From an uncultured Bacilli bacterium (GTDB taxonomy: Bacteria; Bacillota_I; Bacilli_A; RF39; UBA660), in NCBI GenBank assembly GCA_934183705.1, contig CAKPSW010000014.1:1-23120 (forward strand): a DNA stretch of 23,120 bases. Direction: 5' to 3'. The translations under genes were made by a program, and so were the position numbers. Shown piece by piece: positions 6,472 to 16,013 of this stretch. The notes below the pieces were generated by a model. It ran no database searches and was not told the origin of the DNA. It saw nothing but the letters and a program-made list of their open reading frames with translations. Numbering within the stretch: the first letter of the stretch is position 1; each line of letters opens with the position of its first letter.

Positions 6472-8107
6472 CAGTTATAAAATCTTTTAATTTTTTACTT
6501 CTACTAGGATGACGCATTTTTCTCAATGCTTTACCCTCTATTTGTCTAATCCTTTCTCTAGTTACACCATACATTTGACCAACTTCTTCTAAAGTTCTAC
6601 TCCTGCCAGAATCAAGTCCAAATCTATAATACAAAACATTTCTCTCTTTTTCCGTCAAAGTGTTTAATGCCTCATAAAGACATTCTTTAAGAGCAATATT
6701 TTCATAAGCAAGAGCGGGTCCAATTTCATCAGAAGCGACAAATTCAGCTAATGTTGTATCTTCATCTTCTGCAACATACATATCTAAAGATGTAGGAGTG
6801 CCTTGATAGATAAATTTTCTAATTTCAGGAATTCTTTCAATAGGAATTTTAGTGACCTCAGATATCATTTCATCCGTAGCATTAATATTATTACTATCAA
6901 GTATACCTAAACAATGTTTAACTTTATTTATATCTTCATAAGCATGAACCGGTATTCTGATAAGCGTCTCCTTATCTGGTATCGCTCTAGTAATAGATTG
7001 TCTAATCCACCAAGTAGCATAAGTAGAAAACTTATATCCTTTAGTAATATCAAATTTATCTACAGCTCTTATTAATCCTATATTTCCCTCATTAATCAAA
7101 TCAATAAAACTAAGATATATACAATGTCTACCATAACTTTTAGCAATATTAACTACCAATTTTAAATTAGCTTCAACAATCCTATTTTTAGTTCTCATAT
7201 ATAATAGAATATTATCAAATTCCTTATCTAGAAAATCGCTTGAATATAATTTATTTTCAGAAGAAATATCAATTCCAATCTTATTACAAATAAATTTTGA
7301 ATCAAAATTATCATCTTTGTTTAAAAAACAATCATTATAAACTTTTAAATATTTATTAAATAAATCTCTATTATCATCATTCATAACTTTACTAATTTTA
7401 GATAATTTATTTATCTGCTTAATATTAGTAATAGATAAAAGTACTCTATCTAAAGAATTAAAAACAACATATATAACATATTCAAATCTTTCAGATTTTA
7501 TTTTTTTTCTATCCCTTTTATCATCTTTTTTTACAACATTTCTTTTTGGAACAAATAAATATGAAATATGCATATTCTGTTTAGTTTTTTCTAAAAGTTC
7601 AAAAGCCTCTTTTTCTTCTTCTGGACTAAATAAACTATATTGAGAAATATCATTAAAATATTGTCTAACTGGATCGTTACCAGTATAATGATAATTATTT
7701 AAATTATCATTTATAAATTCTTCACTTTCATCATTATCATCCTGATTCAAACCATTACCTATATAACTATAAAACAATCTATACTTATTTTTAGTTTTTT
7801 CAGGATTATCACTTAATGTAAGTAAACTTTTAAAATAATGAGTAATATCCTCTTCACCATATTTATCTATTAATTTAAAACAAGTAGAATCACACATTTT
7901 AATATTTTCTAAATCACGTTCTAGTAAAGGAATATAATATTTTTTCTTTATATTAGATATTTCATTTTTGTTACAAGTATTAAAAATAATATCAAAAGCC
8001 CGAAGTACAGCATCACTTCCATATTTTTTGCATAAAGAATAATAAACCTTTAAATCAAAGTTGCTAACACTTTTAATTTCTTCAATAATTTCATCAAAAA
8101 CTACCAT
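6464..8107 (-). CDS. rpoD: Primary-type RNA polymerase sigma factor (sigma-70 family) with a long insertion
   Basis: This sigma factor directs RNA polymerase to promoters. Of 547 residues, 145-175 are region 1.2 ([10 protein letters not shown]). Region 2 spans 307-400, with N-L-K-L-V-V-N-I-A (314-322) and Y-A-T-W-W-I-R-Q (363-370). Region 3 spans about 400-465. Region 4 spans 478-545, with the helix-turn-helix [10 protein letters not shown] (515-524). Between regions 1.2 and 2 about 130 lysine- and aspartate-rich residues (176-306) are inserted; B. subtilis SigA (371 residues) has no such insert. The N-terminal 140 residues are unlike region 1.1 that I know. The start at 8107 has AAGGAGGG 7 nt upstream; a longer open frame to 8179 crosses the promoter and is rejected. 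It is not beside dnaG, so it may be a paralogue of a separate SigA. Confidence 0.9.
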   Translation of the reverse strand: MVVFDEIIEEIKSVSNFDLKVYYSLCKKYGSDAVLRAFDIIFNTCNKNEISNIKKKYYIPLLERDLENIKMCDSTCFKLIDKYGEEDITHYFKSLLTLSDNPEKTKNKYRLFYSYIGNGLNQDDNDESEEFINDNLNNYHYTGNDPVRQYFNDISQYSLFSPEEEKEAFELLEKTKQNMHISYLFVPKRNVVKKDDKRDRKKIKSERFEYVIYVVFNSLDRVLLSITNIKQINKLSKISKVMNDDNRDLFNKYLKVYNDCFLNKDDNFDSKFICNKIGIDISSENKLYSSDFLDKEFDNILLYMRTKNRIVEANLKLVVNIAKSYGRHCIYLSFIDLINEGNIGLIRAVDKFDITKGYKFSTYATWWIRQSITRAIPDKETLIRIPVHAYEDINKVKHCLGILDSNNINATDEMISEVTKIPIERIPEIRKFIYQGTPTSLDMYVAEDEDTTLAEFVASDEIGPALAYENIALKECLYEALNTLTEKERNVLYYRFGLDSGRSRTLEEVGQMYGVTRERIRQIEGKALRKMRHPSRSKKLKDFITET

Positions 8108-8150
8108 AAAACATCCCTCCTTAAAACATAAAAGTTCTAAATGGTCTACT

Positions 8151-8179
8151 ATTTTACCACAATAGTAAAAAAAAGTCAA
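8151..8179 (-). promoter_or_regulatory. Strong promoter of the sigma-factor gene
   Basis: TTGACT (8174-8179), a 17-nt spacer and TAAAAT (8151-8156) preceded by an extended -10 TGG. This is the best sigma-A-type promoter in the window. Confidence 0.7.
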
Positions 8180-8190
8180 ACAACTAGTGT

Positions 8191-9147
8191 TTAACCATTT
8201 TTCTTATAATCATTAGTAAGTTTATCTAAAGCTTTAATTAAATTATCTGCCTCTTCCCAAGTTTTAAGTTTTGCACCAGATGCATATTTATGACCACCAC
8301 CACCAAACTTACTAGCCACATCATTAACATAGGGTCCAACAGATCTAATATTAGCCCTAATAAGTCCTGATTTAATATCTTCAGATAAAAATACCCATAC
8401 AACAATTTCATTTACAAATTTTAAATCATTAATCATATTTCCAGCAGCGGCACTATCAACACCATATTCTTTCATAATCTTATCTGTAATTTTAATATAT
8501 GCTACCCCATTATCAGTCAAAGTAATGTTTTGATAAATATATCCCTCAAATTTAACTTCTACAATTGGTCTTTGATAAAGAACTTTGTATAAAGAAGTAA
8601 AGTCAATATCTGTCTCTTCTATAAGTCTATTTACTAAACCAAATGTCTTTGAAGAAGTATAATCATGTAAGAATCTATCAGTATCACTAACAATACCCAA
8701 ATATAATTTTTCTCCTATTGATTTATTTAAATTAATCTTATTAGTAAAAGCAAATTCTAAAAGTAATTGACAAGTACTACAAGCCTCATCATCAATATAT
8801 TCTATATTACCATATTTATCTATAAAAGGATGATGATCAATTTTAATAACATATTCAAAATTATTAATATTAGCTCCATCAATTCTCTTAATATCAGGAG
8901 TATCAAGTACAATACATAATCCCTTAGTAGTATCAACATTATCTATTTTGTCACTATTACCAAAAAATTTAAATCTACTAGCGGGATTACCAACAGCATA
9001 CACCTTTTTATCTGGAAATACATTCAAAATAATTTCTTTAAGTGCAAATTGTGAACCTAAAGCATCAGGGTCCGCTCCTATATGTCTAGCAATAACAATA
9101 GTATTAAATTTTTTAATTGTTTTAAATATTTGTTTATAACTATTCAT
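8191..9147 (-). CDS. nrnA: NrnA-type DHH phosphoesterase (oligoribonuclease / pAp phosphatase)
   Basis: DHH-DHHA1 proteins of this type degrade RNA fragments two to five bases long and remove the phosphate from pAp, using manganese. All motifs are present in 318 residues: [12 protein letters not shown] (21-32, with H22, D26, D28), L-D-T-P-D (81-85), I-D-H-H-P (103-107), G-I-V-S-D-T-D (151-157), and a C-terminal DHHA1 glycine motif [11 protein letters not shown]. Length is typical. Cyclic-di-AMP phosphodiesterase activity is possible for relatives but cannot be judged. It starts three bases after the ackA stop, and its ribosome site AAGGAT covers the ackA stop, so the two genes form one operon. 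Confidence 0.9.
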   Translation of the reverse strand: MNSYKQIFKTIKKFNTIVIARHIGADPDALGSQFALKEIILNVFPDKKVYAVGNPASRFKFFGNSDKIDNVDTTKGLCIVLDTPDIKRIDGANINNFEYVIKIDHHPFIDKYGNIEYIDDEACSTCQLLLEFAFTNKINLNKSIGEKLYLGIVSDTDRFLHDYTSSKTFGLVNRLIEETDIDFTSLYKVLYQRPIVEVKFEGYIYQNITLTDNGVAYIKITDKIMKEYGVDSAAAGNMINDLKFVNEIVVWVFLSEDIKSGLIRANIRSVGPYVNDVASKFGGGGHKYASGAKLKTWEEADNLIKALDKLTNDYKKNG

Positions 9148-9150
9148 AAA

Positions 9151-10335
9151 TTATCCTTGTAATAATATAGAATAAGTATCTCTAGCAATCATAAGCTCTT
9201 CATCAGTAGGAATAATATAAACAGGAACTTTAGAATCATCAGTAGAAATTTTTCTTTCTTCTCCTCTTACATTATTAGCCTCTTCATCTAACTTAATACC
9301 TAGAGCACCAAGTTTATCAACAATTTGACGTCTAGTACTAATAGAGTTTTCACCAACACCTGCAGTAAATACAATAGCATCAGCTCCGCCCATTTCAACA
9401 AAGTACATAGCAATATAGTTAACAATTCTATTAACATACATCTTTTGAGCTAACTTACATCTTTCATCGCCATTATTAATACCATCTTCTATATCTCTAG
9501 AATCACTACTAACACCACTAACACCAAGCAAACCACTCTTTTTATTTAAAGCAGTATCCATCTCTTTAGCGCTCATACCAGTTTGCTGCATAATATAAGG
9601 AATAATACTCGAGTCGATATCTCCACATCTAGAACCCATCATAATACCAGCATTAGGTGTAAGACCCATCGAAGTATCAATACATTTTCCATCTACAACA
9701 GCAGAAATACTACCACCATTACCGATATGACAAGTAATAATACGAGTATCATCTCTATCCAATATTTCATTCATTCTCTTAGAAACATATCTATGACTAG
9801 TACCATGCATACCATATTTTCTAACACCATATTCAGTATACCACTCATATGGAACTGGATAAATATAATTTACTTTATCCATAGTAGCATGAAATGCAGT
9901 ATCAAACACAGCAGTTTGAAGAGCATTTGGGAATACTTCTTTACTAGCTTCAATACCAGTAATAGAAGCAGGATTATGCAGTGGAGCCAATGGCTTATAT
10001 TTTATCATATCATTAATTACAGATTCATCAATAACAACAGTGTGATCATATTTTTCACCACCTTGAACAGTTCTATGTCCAACAGCTTTAATATCGTCAC
10101 AAGAATCAATAACCTTATTATCAATAAGTTCTTTAACCAATATTTCAAAAGAATCCTTATGATCCTTTAAAGCTGCCTCCTTTTTAGTCTTTTCACCATT
10201 TAATTTAATAGTATAAAAACTATTATCTATACCAATTCTTTCAAATACACCAGAAATAAGAACATCCTCTTCAGGCATTTCATATAATTGAAATTTTAAA
10301 GAACTACTTCCAGCATTTACAGATAATATTTTCAT
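9151..10335 (-). CDS. ackA: Acetate kinase
   Basis: The enzyme converts acetyl phosphate and ADP to acetate and ATP, the main ATP-forming step of acetate fermentation in the cytoplasm. Recognisable family motifs in 394 residues are the N-terminal N-A-G-S-S-S-L-K-F, D-T-A-F-H, Y-G-M-H-G-T-S-H, H-I-G-N-G-G-S, the phosphate-binding M-G-L-T-P and A-G-V-G-E-N. Length is normal. The open frame reaches back to 10593, but that extension is hydrophobic, unlike the family, and crosses the ppaC terminator. The ATG at 10335 has AGAGGTG upstream. No phosphotransacetylase gene is in the window. Confidence 0.97.
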   Translation of the reverse strand: MKILSVNAGSSSLKFQLYEMPEEDVLISGVFERIGIDNSFYTIKLNGEKTKKEAALKDHKDSFEILVKELIDNKVIDSCDDIKAVGHRTVQGGEKYDHTVVIDESVINDMIKYKPLAPLHNPASITGIEASKEVFPNALQTAVFDTAFHATMDKVNYIYPVPYEWYTEYGVRKYGMHGTSHRYVSKRMNEILDRDDTRIITCHIGNGGSISAVVDGKCIDTSMGLTPNAGIMMGSRCGDIDSSIIPYIMQQTGMSAKEMDTALNKKSGLLGVSGVSSDSRDIEDGINNGDERCKLAQKMYVNRIVNYIAMYFVEMGGADAIVFTAGVGENSISTRRQIVDKLGALGIKLDEEANNVRGEERKISTDDSKVPVYIIPTDEELMIARDTYSILLQG

Positions 10336-10357
10336 TCTTTCACCTCTTTCATACCAT

Positions 10358-10386
10358 ATTATAACAAACCACCACAAAAAAAACAA
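10358..10386 (-). promoter_or_regulatory. Promoter of ackA-nrnA
   Basis: TTGTTT (10381-10386), a 17-nt spacer and a perfect TATAAT (10358-10363). Confidence 0.6.
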
Positions 10387-10415
10387 CCAGCAAACTAAAA
10401 ATATCCATAAAAAAA

Positions 10416-10433
10416 CAAAGGCAAAGCCTGTTG
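10416..10433 (-). terminator. Terminator of ppaC
   Basis: CAACAGGC and GCCTTTG pair around a TTT loop with a one-base bulge, followed by seven T residues (10409-10415). It begins 11 nt after the ppaC stop codon. Confidence 0.65.
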
Positions 10434-10444
10434 ATATTTTTATT

Positions 10445-12061
10445 TTATTCGACGTCTCCCATAAGTACAGGAAGAATTTGTTTTTTTCTAGAAACAACAC
10501 CACGTAAGAAAATACCTTGTTTAATATTATCAATATTAAATCCAGCTTGCAATGGTTCCTTAGCTCTATCACTATATAAAACATATGTACCATTTTTAAG
10601 AATATCCGTTACAAATAAACAAACATATAAATAATCATTATGTTCACATACTTTATTAAGAAGTTTGATATACTCATCTTTATTATCAAGAACATCTTTA
10701 ATATCAGTAGTAATAACTTGTCCGAGTCCAACTTTAGAATTCTTAATAGTATAAGTTTTATAATCTTTATATAGAACTTGTTCCATAGTCATTCCCTCTA
10801 AAGAAGAACCAGCTCTAATCATATCATAACCATATACCTTATAATCAACTTCCGCAATCTTACCAAGTTCACGAGCAGCTTCCCTATCAAGATCAGTAGT
10901 AGTAGGACTAGTAAGAATAAGCGTATCAGATAATATACCAGAAAGCATAAGACCAGCTATATTTTTAGGTATATCAACCCTATTCTCTTTATATAAAGTA
11001 TAAATAATAGTATTAGTACTACCAACAGGCATATTTCTAAAACTAATAGGCATATTAGTACCAACAGTACCAATATTATGATGATCTATTATTTCCAAAA
11101 TATTAGCATCCTCAAGTCCAATAGCACTTTGTTCATAAGAATTATGGTCAACTAATATAACCTTCTTCCTATTACTAAGACCAACATCAGAAAATCTAAG
11201 AATACCCATACATTTATCATTCTTGTTAAGAACAGGATAATAACTATATCTAGTCTTATTAGCAAGTTTAATAAAATCATTAATATCATCATTCTCATTA
11301 ACACATAACACTTTATCCGTATTTAGTATAGTAGTAACATTATTACATAAACTGAATATTTTAGTAGTCTCTAAAGTAGTAAATGTAGTATAAATAACAT
11401 TAACTTTGTTCTTTCTAGCTAAATCAAGATGTTCTTCTTTAATTTGACCTCCACCAGTAATAACAATAAGTTTTACTGAAGAATTAATAGCATATTCAAT
11501 AACACTATGTCTATCACCAAGAATTAAAACATCACTATTATCAAGTTTAATAGATTCCATAATAGTAGTACTTTTATAAGCAGCAACTCTTAAATTACCT
11601 ATAATCTCATCATCAAATCTAAGAACTTCTGTACCTTTAATAACTTCACATATATTGTCATAAGAAGCACAAACATTACTATAATTAAAAGAAAATTGAT
11701 CTTTAGCAATATCTTTCATACTAACAATACCAAGTAAATTTCTATTCTTATCAACAACTGGTATTTTACTAATACCAACCTTATTCATTCTAAAATAAGC
11801 ATTATAAATAGACTCATTTTCTCCTATGGTATAATTTTTAGTATAACGTAAGTCCTTAATCTTAATATTAACATCATTTAAAAATATAGGTTCAGGTGTA
11901 TTAAAATATTGAAGAGCATACTTAGATTCCAAATTAATAGAACTAAGTACCGCTGCAGTAGTATTCATACCAAGCTCATTTTTTAAATAAGATAATGTTA
12001 TCGCAGCAGCCACACTATCAGTATCAGGATTTCTATGTCCAAATATATATACTTTTTCCAT
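10445..12061 (-). CDS. ppaC: Manganese-dependent inorganic pyrophosphatase with CBS and DRTGG regulatory domains
   Basis: This family II pyrophosphatase splits pyrophosphate and so pulls biosynthetic reactions forward. Of 538 residues, the N-terminus carries the metal site G-H-R-N-P-D-T-D-S (H9, D13, D15). A regulatory insert follows: a first CBS motif (around 85-115), a DRTGG-like part (about 125-245) and a second CBS motif (about 250-290). The catalytic domain then resumes with V-D-H-N, the DHH motif I-I-D-H-H-N-I-G and a C-terminal substrate motif S-R-K-K-Q. The layout and length match the CBS-pyrophosphatases of clostridia, in which adenine nucleotides control activity. Ribosome site AAGGAG lies 9 nt before the ATG. 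Confidence 0.95.
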   Translation of the reverse strand: MEKVYIFGHRNPDTDSVAAAITLSYLKNELGMNTTAAVLSSINLESKYALQYFNTPEPIFLNDVNIKIKDLRYTKNYTIGENESIYNAYFRMNKVGISKIPVVDKNRNLLGIVSMKDIAKDQFSFNYSNVCASYDNICEVIKGTEVLRFDDEIIGNLRVAAYKSTTIMESIKLDNSDVLILGDRHSVIEYAINSSVKLIVITGGGQIKEEHLDLARKNKVNVIYTTFTTLETTKIFSLCNNVTTILNTDKVLCVNENDDINDFIKLANKTRYSYYPVLNKNDKCMGILRFSDVGLSNRKKVILVDHNSYEQSAIGLEDANILEIIDHHNIGTVGTNMPISFRNMPVGSTNTIIYTLYKENRVDIPKNIAGLMLSGILSDTLILTSPTTTDLDREAARELGKIAEVDYKVYGYDMIRAGSSLEGMTMEQVLYKDYKTYTIKNSKVGLGQVITTDIKDVLDNKDEYIKLLNKVCEHNDYLYVCLFVTDILKNGTYVLYSDRAKEPLQAGFNIDNIKQGIFLRGVVSRKKQILPVLMGDVE

Positions 12062-12094
12062 TAATTACATCTCCTTCTTTATATAACAAAATTA

Positions 12095-12123
12095 ATTATA
12101 TATAAAAAACAATTTAAAAGCAA
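12095..12123 (-). promoter_or_regulatory. Promoter of ppaC
   Basis: TTGCTT (12118-12123), a 17-nt spacer and TATAAT (12095-12100), just beyond the hydA stop. I see no convincing terminator between hydA and this promoter, so read-through from hydA is possible. Confidence 0.6.
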
Positions 12124-12139
12124 GTACTAATTAAAAAAT

Positions 12140-13426
12140 TTACTTATTTTTATCATTATTATTATAGTACCTATGTAGATATTTTTCACAAATACTACTT
12201 CCTCTATCACCAAGAAAATTATTATAAACATTTATAATATCAATATTAAGAGAAGAACATCTAATTTTCATTTTTCTATCTGAATCATAAAGACCTCTCA
12301 TTCTTGCTACTTTTAAATCTCTATTGCTAGGATATACCCTAGGTTGCCCTCCTCCAGAGATGCATCCCCCTTCACAAGTCATAACTTCAATAAAATCATA
12401 ATACACTTCGTTATTTTTAAGTTTTTCAATAACCCTTCTAGCATCCCCTGTACCGTTTATAGCGGCAACTTTAATATTAATATCCCTAATTTTAACATTA
12501 GCCTCCTTAACATTATCAAGTCCTCTAACCTCTTTAAAATTAAGCAGTCTTCTAGAAGGTCTTTTACCAGTTAATATCCTATAAACCTCTCTCATCGTAG
12601 CTTCCATAACACCACCAGAACTACCAAAAATAATTCCAGCGCCACTTCCCTTATTCATAATAGAATTAAAACTACCATCTTTAAGAGAAATAAATTTAAC
12701 ATTCTCTTCCTTTAAATATTTAGCAATTTCTCTGGTAGTAATAACTAAGTCAATATCATTAAATAAAAGCCTCTCCATTTTTTTAGAAGTACAAGGAACA
12801 ATAGCAATACTAATAATATCCTCTTTATTAATCCCTTTTATCTCACTAAAATAATTTTTAATTATAGCTCCTTCCATAAAAATAGGGCTCTTGCAAGTAG
12901 ATAAGTTATCTAAATATTCAGGATAAAACATTTCAGTAAACAAAGTCCAAGAAGGACAACAACTAGTAAACATAGGTAATTTGCCTTTATTCTTAATTCT
13001 ACTTACCAATTCATAAGCTTCTTCCATTGTAGTAAGGTCAGCTCCAAAAGTAGTATCAAATACATAATCCGCTCCTATAAGTCTAAGAGCAGTAATAAGT
13101 TTTCCGACAGTATTAACACCAGGCTTATATCCAAACTCTTCACCAATTGCCACCCTAACCGCTGGAGCAATTTGAATAGCAATAGTTTTACCACTATGCA
13201 AATATTCTCTCAAAATATCCGTCTCATCTCTTTCAGATAAACATTTATTAGGACACATAATAGTGCAGCTGCCACACTTAATACAAGGATGTTTCAAATC
13301 ACTATATCCATAAACACCAACATTAAACTTACAAATATTTTTACATATTCCGCAGTCATTACATTTACTCCTATCAAAAACTATTGAAGGATTATCTAAA
13401 GAAATATTAACTCTATTAATACCCAT
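12140..13426 (-). CDS. hydA: [FeFe] hydrogenase, short two-cluster form
   Basis: The enzyme makes or consumes hydrogen, probably with ferredoxin, in the cytoplasm. In 428 residues, two [4Fe-4S] motifs come first: C-N-D-C-G-I-C (22-28) with C32, and C-I-K-C-G-S-C (48-54) with C58. The three H-cluster motifs follow: T-S-C-C-P-S-W (154-160), V-P-C-T-S-K-K (210-216) and T-C-E-G-G-C-I-S-G-G-G-Q-P (350-362). C157, C212, C351 and C355 are the expected ligands, and C156 the proton-relay cysteine. The second motif has Val where Met is usual. The N-terminus lacks the extra clusters of CpI-type enzymes. The start at 13426 has AGAGG 7 nt upstream; a GTG at 13450 is an alternative. Maturation genes (hydE, hydF, hydG) are not in the window. 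Confidence 0.93.
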   Translation of the reverse strand: MGINRVNISLDNPSIVFDRSKCNDCGICKNICKFNVGVYGYSDLKHPCIKCGSCTIMCPNKCLSERDETDILREYLHSGKTIAIQIAPAVRVAIGEEFGYKPGVNTVGKLITALRLIGADYVFDTTFGADLTTMEEAYELVSRIKNKGKLPMFTSCCPSWTLFTEMFYPEYLDNLSTCKSPIFMEGAIIKNYFSEIKGINKEDIISIAIVPCTSKKMERLLFNDIDLVITTREIAKYLKEENVKFISLKDGSFNSIMNKGSGAGIIFGSSGGVMEATMREVYRILTGKRPSRRLLNFKEVRGLDNVKEANVKIRDINIKVAAINGTGDARRVIEKLKNNEVYYDFIEVMTCEGGCISGGGQPRVYPSNRDLKVARMRGLYDSDRKMKIRCSSLNIDIINVYNNFLGDRGSSICEKYLHRYYNNNDKNK

Positions 13427-13465
13427 ATCCAAACCTCTATTCTTTATCACACATTTTATATTAAA

Positions 13466-13494
13466 ATTATATCATTAAAACAAAAAACTATCAA
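13466..13494 (-). promoter_or_regulatory. Promoter of hydA
   Basis: TTGATA (13489-13494), a 17-nt spacer and TATAAT (13466-13471). It is divergent from the fbp promoter, with about 60 bp between the two -35 boxes. Confidence 0.65.
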
Positions 13495-13554
13495 CATACT
13501 ACCAAATAGAAATAAAATCTAAAACTATGAATATTAATATATAAAATAAGTCTA

Positions 13555-13583
13555 TTGAAATAAAATAAAATATTTGTTATTAT
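13555..13583 (+). promoter_or_regulatory. Promoter of fbp
   Basis: TTGAAA (13555-13560), a 17-nt spacer and TATTAT (13578-13583), about 40 bp before the start codon. The ribosome site is AAAGGAG, 5 nt before the ATG. Confidence 0.6.
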
Positions 13584-13623
13584 ATAAGAAAGAGGAATAT
13601 AAAGAGGTAAGAAAGGAGAAAAA

Positions 13624-15627
13624 ATGTATATTAACGAAGATTATCTATTAAAATATTTAGAATCTTTATCTGAAAAATTTCCAACAAAGAAATCAGCAGC
13701 TACAGAAATAATAAATTTAAGTTCTATTTTAGCCTTACCAAGAAGTGTAGAGCACTTCATGAGTGATTTACATGGTCAAGCCGATGCATTTGAACACATA
13801 TTAAATAATTCGTCAGGAGGAATTAGCTTTCGTATAGGTCAACTATTTGGCGAAAAATTAACAAAAGAAGAGCAAAAAGAACTAGCAACATTAATCTACT
13901 ATCCCAAAGAAAAAATGGCTCAAATATTACCACATCAAGAAAATATAAATTTATGGTATAAAGAAAATCTCTTAATGATTATAGAAGTAACAAAAAAATT
14001 CTCATCACGTTACACTAGAAGTAAAGTAAGAAAATTATATGATGAAAATTTTGGTTATATTCTAGATGAACTATTAAATAATGAAATAGATGAAGAAAAC
14101 AAAGATAAATACTATCAAGCAATAATATCATCAATCATTAATTTAGGTTATGCTGAGGACTTAATTATAGCATTGTCATCATTAATAAAAAAATTAGCAG
14201 TAGATGAATTACATATAGTAGGAGATATTTATGACCGTGGGCCAGAACCACATAAAATAATGGATATGTTAGAAAAATATCATTCGGTTGATATCGAATG
14301 GGGGAATCACGATATACTGTGGCTTGGTTCATCACTAGGAAGTAACATTTGTATAGCAGGAGTTATTACTAATAGTGTAAGACATAACAATCTTGATATT
14401 CTAGAAGATATTTATGGAATAAATTTAAGACCACTAGCAAACTTTGCTGAAAAAACATATGATAATGCCATTGTATGGAGACCAAGAAAAACCAAAGAAG
14501 AAGATTATTATAATTTAAGTACTATAAGACAATCAGCAAAAATACACAAAGCCATATCAGTAATTATGTATAAATTAGAAGGAAAGTTTGCCTTAAAGCA
14601 CAATGAATATAATATGACTCATCGTGCCCTTCTAGATAAAATAAATTACGAAGAAAAAACAATAAATATAGATGGAAATATCTATACCCTAGAAGACACA
14701 GACTTTCCTACTATAGATAAAAATAATCCATATAAATTAACATATGAAGAAGAAAAAATAATAGCGGATCTAGTAAAATCATTTCTAAATAGTGAATCAC
14801 TTCAAAGACATATGAAAGTATTCATAGATAAAGGAACTATGTATAAAATAGAAAACAATAATCTAATGTATCATGCCTTAGTACCATTAAATGAAGATGG
14901 TTCATTAAAAGAAGTTCAAATAGAAGGAAACTCATTAAAAGGCAAAGAATTATTTGACTATTTAGACAAAAAAGTAAGAACACTATATTATAATAGAGGT
15001 AATACATCACAGTATGAATTAGATTTAATGTGGTATTTATGGTGTGGACCAGATTCACCATTTTTTGGCAAAGACAAAATGACCACTATGGAAAGAGTAT
15101 TAATAAAAGATAAAACATCACACAAAGAAAAAAGAAACTATTATTACAAATATCAAGATAATAAAGAAGTAATGATGAACATAATGAGAAACTTTAAAAT
15201 ACCAGATATAAATAATGCTCACATTATTAATGGCCATATTCCAGTAGAAAAAATAAATGGAGAAACTCCATTAAAAGCAGGAAATAAAGTAATAGTAATT
15301 GACGGTGGTTTCTCTAAAGCATATCAAAAAACAACAGGAATAGCAGGTTATACATTAGTCTCAGGTTCAACAGGAATGAGAATTATTGCTCATGAACCAT
15401 TTTCATCTAAAGAAGAAGCCATTATAAATAATCAAGATATAAACTACTCAATAGATATTGAAAGTAACACAAAAAAAAGATTACTTATTAAAGATGTCGA
15501 TAAAGGTAAAGAATTAAAAAATCAAATAAGAGATTTAAAATTACTAATTAAATACTATGAATTAGGATTAATAAAAGAAAAACATACCTATAAATACGTA
15601 AAAGTATTAAATAAAAAAGCTCGCTAA
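13624..15627 (+). CDS. fbp: Fructose-1,6-bisphosphatase, class III
   Basis: The enzyme removes the 1-phosphate of fructose 1,6-bisphosphate, the committed step of gluconeogenesis. Class III enzymes occur mainly in Bacillota and have a calcineurin-like metal site. Matching motifs in 667 residues are S-D-L-H-G-Q (47-52), V-G-D-I-Y-D-R-G (199-206) and W-G-N-H-D (226-230). C-terminal motifs are I-N-G-H-I-P and a D-G-G-F-S-K-A-Y segment shared by this class. Length is normal. It is the only rightward gene in the window. It is transcribed alone: a divergent promoter lies upstream, and the stop codon forms the loop of its terminator. Confidence 0.95.
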   Translation: MYINEDYLLKYLESLSEKFPTKKSAATEIINLSSILALPRSVEHFMSDLHGQADAFEHILNNSSGGISFRIGQLFGEKLTKEEQKELATLIYYPKEKMAQILPHQENINLWYKENLLMIIEVTKKFSSRYTRSKVRKLYDENFGYILDELLNNEIDEENKDKYYQAIISSIINLGYAEDLIIALSSLIKKLAVDELHIVGDIYDRGPEPHKIMDMLEKYHSVDIEWGNHDILWLGSSLGSNICIAGVITNSVRHNNLDILEDIYGINLRPLANFAEKTYDNAIVWRPRKTKEEDYYNLSTIRQSAKIHKAISVIMYKLEGKFALKHNEYNMTHRALLDKINYEEKTINIDGNIYTLEDTDFPTIDKNNPYKLTYEEEKIIADLVKSFLNSESLQRHMKVFIDKGTMYKIENNNLMYHALVPLNEDGSLKEVQIEGNSLKGKELFDYLDKKVRTLYYNRGNTSQYELDLMWYLWCGPDSPFFGKDKMTTMERVLIKDKTSHKEKRNYYYKYQDNKEVMMNIMRNFKIPDINNAHIINGHIPVEKINGETPLKAGNKVIVIDGGFSKAYQKTTGIAGYTLVSGSTGMRIIAHEPFSSKEEAIINNQDINYSIDIESNTKKRLLIKDVDKGKELKNQIRDLKLLIKYYELGLIKEKHTYKYVKVLNKKAR

Positions 15628-15637
15628 GCGGGCTTTT
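15616..15637 (+). terminator. Terminator of fbp with the stop codon as its loop
   Basis: AAAGCTCGC and GCGGGCTTT pair (9 bp, one wobble). The three loop bases are the TAA stop codon (15625-15627). TTTTATT follows. Confidence 0.85.
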
Positions 15638-15642
15638 ATTAA

Positions 15643-15744
15643 TTAAATTAGAATAATTTTAAATTTATTTATAACAAAAATAAATAATATCAAGTATGCA
15701 ACAGATACAAGAATTCCTGCTAAAACATAACTAGTATAGTAGAC
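15643..15744 (-). pseudogene. 3' remnant of a PAP2 phosphatase gene
   Basis: Read leftward, this encodes 33 residues ending in a stop. The first 29 match the C-terminus of the intact PAP2 protein at 19032-19664: 19 of 29 residues agree by eye, including Y-T-S, V-L-A-G and A-Y-L-I-L-F. At DNA level 15661-15740 aligns without gaps to 19041-19120, with about 65 of 80 bases identical. The catalytic His and Asp of the third PAP2 motif are both Tyr here, and nothing upstream resembles the rest of the gene. It is a dead fragment. Confidence 0.8.
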
Positions 15745-15777
15745 TATCAAATATTATTTAAACAAATAAATAAAAAA

Positions 15778-15799
15778 GAGTAAAATCACTATTTTACTC
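15778..15799 (-). terminator. Terminator of the 74-aa gene with the stop codon in its loop
   Basis: GAGTAAAA and TTTTACTC form a perfect 8-bp stem around a 6-nt loop that contains the TAG stop (15789-15791). Six T residues follow on the minus strand (15772-15777). Confidence 0.8.
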
Positions 15800-16013
15800 C
15801 CTCAATTATATTAAAATAAGCATTAGTATTAACAATTAAAGTATTAGTTCTAATTGCTTCACAAATAATTTCTATCTTTTTTTTATAATTATTATAACCA
15901 TACCATTCGGAAGGAAATAATTCGTAATCAGTAAGATTATCAAAATGCTTTTTATAAGTTAATTCCGCTAAAGTATATAAATCAAATAAAGTATCATCTA
16001 TATTATTATTCAT
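15789..16013 (-). CDS. Small protein of unknown function, coupled to the HEXXH repeat protein
   Basis: This is a 74-residue, acidic and Tyr/Asn-rich protein with no membrane segment, signal peptide or motif that I recognise. It is mostly helical by composition and has a single Cys. Its ATG overlaps the stop of the 838-residue gene (TAATG). Its ribosome site AAAGGAGG is written in that gene's last codons (K-G-G-K). This tight coupling suggests that the two proteins act together, for example as partner or inhibitor, but that is inference. The terminator directly after it closes the operon. Confidence 0.75.
   Translation of the reverse strand: MNNNIDDTLFDLYTLAELTYKKHFDNLTDYELFPSEWYGYNNYKKKIEIICEAIRTNTLIVNTNAYFNIIEGVK

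Noticed and set aside
9583..10170. Long rightward open frame opposite ackA
   Set aside because: It is antisense to a clearly conserved gene, has low-complexity Ser/Asn/Ile composition and no ribosome site. It is a shadow of the coding strand.
10336..10593. An 86-residue hydrophobic N-terminal extension of acetate kinase
   Set aside because: It overlaps the ppaC 3' end and crosses a terminator and the ackA promoter. The family starts at the M-K-I-L-S-V-N-A-G-S position, which has its own ribosome site.
12124..12160. A terminator between hydA and ppaC
   Set aside because: Only a 5-bp AAGTA/TACTT pairing without a T-run is visible, which is too weak to call.
13427..13623. A riboswitch or leader RNA in the hydA-fbp gap
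   Set aside because: The space is taken up by two divergent promoters and short leaders. I see no conserved RNA fold or attenuator hairpin.
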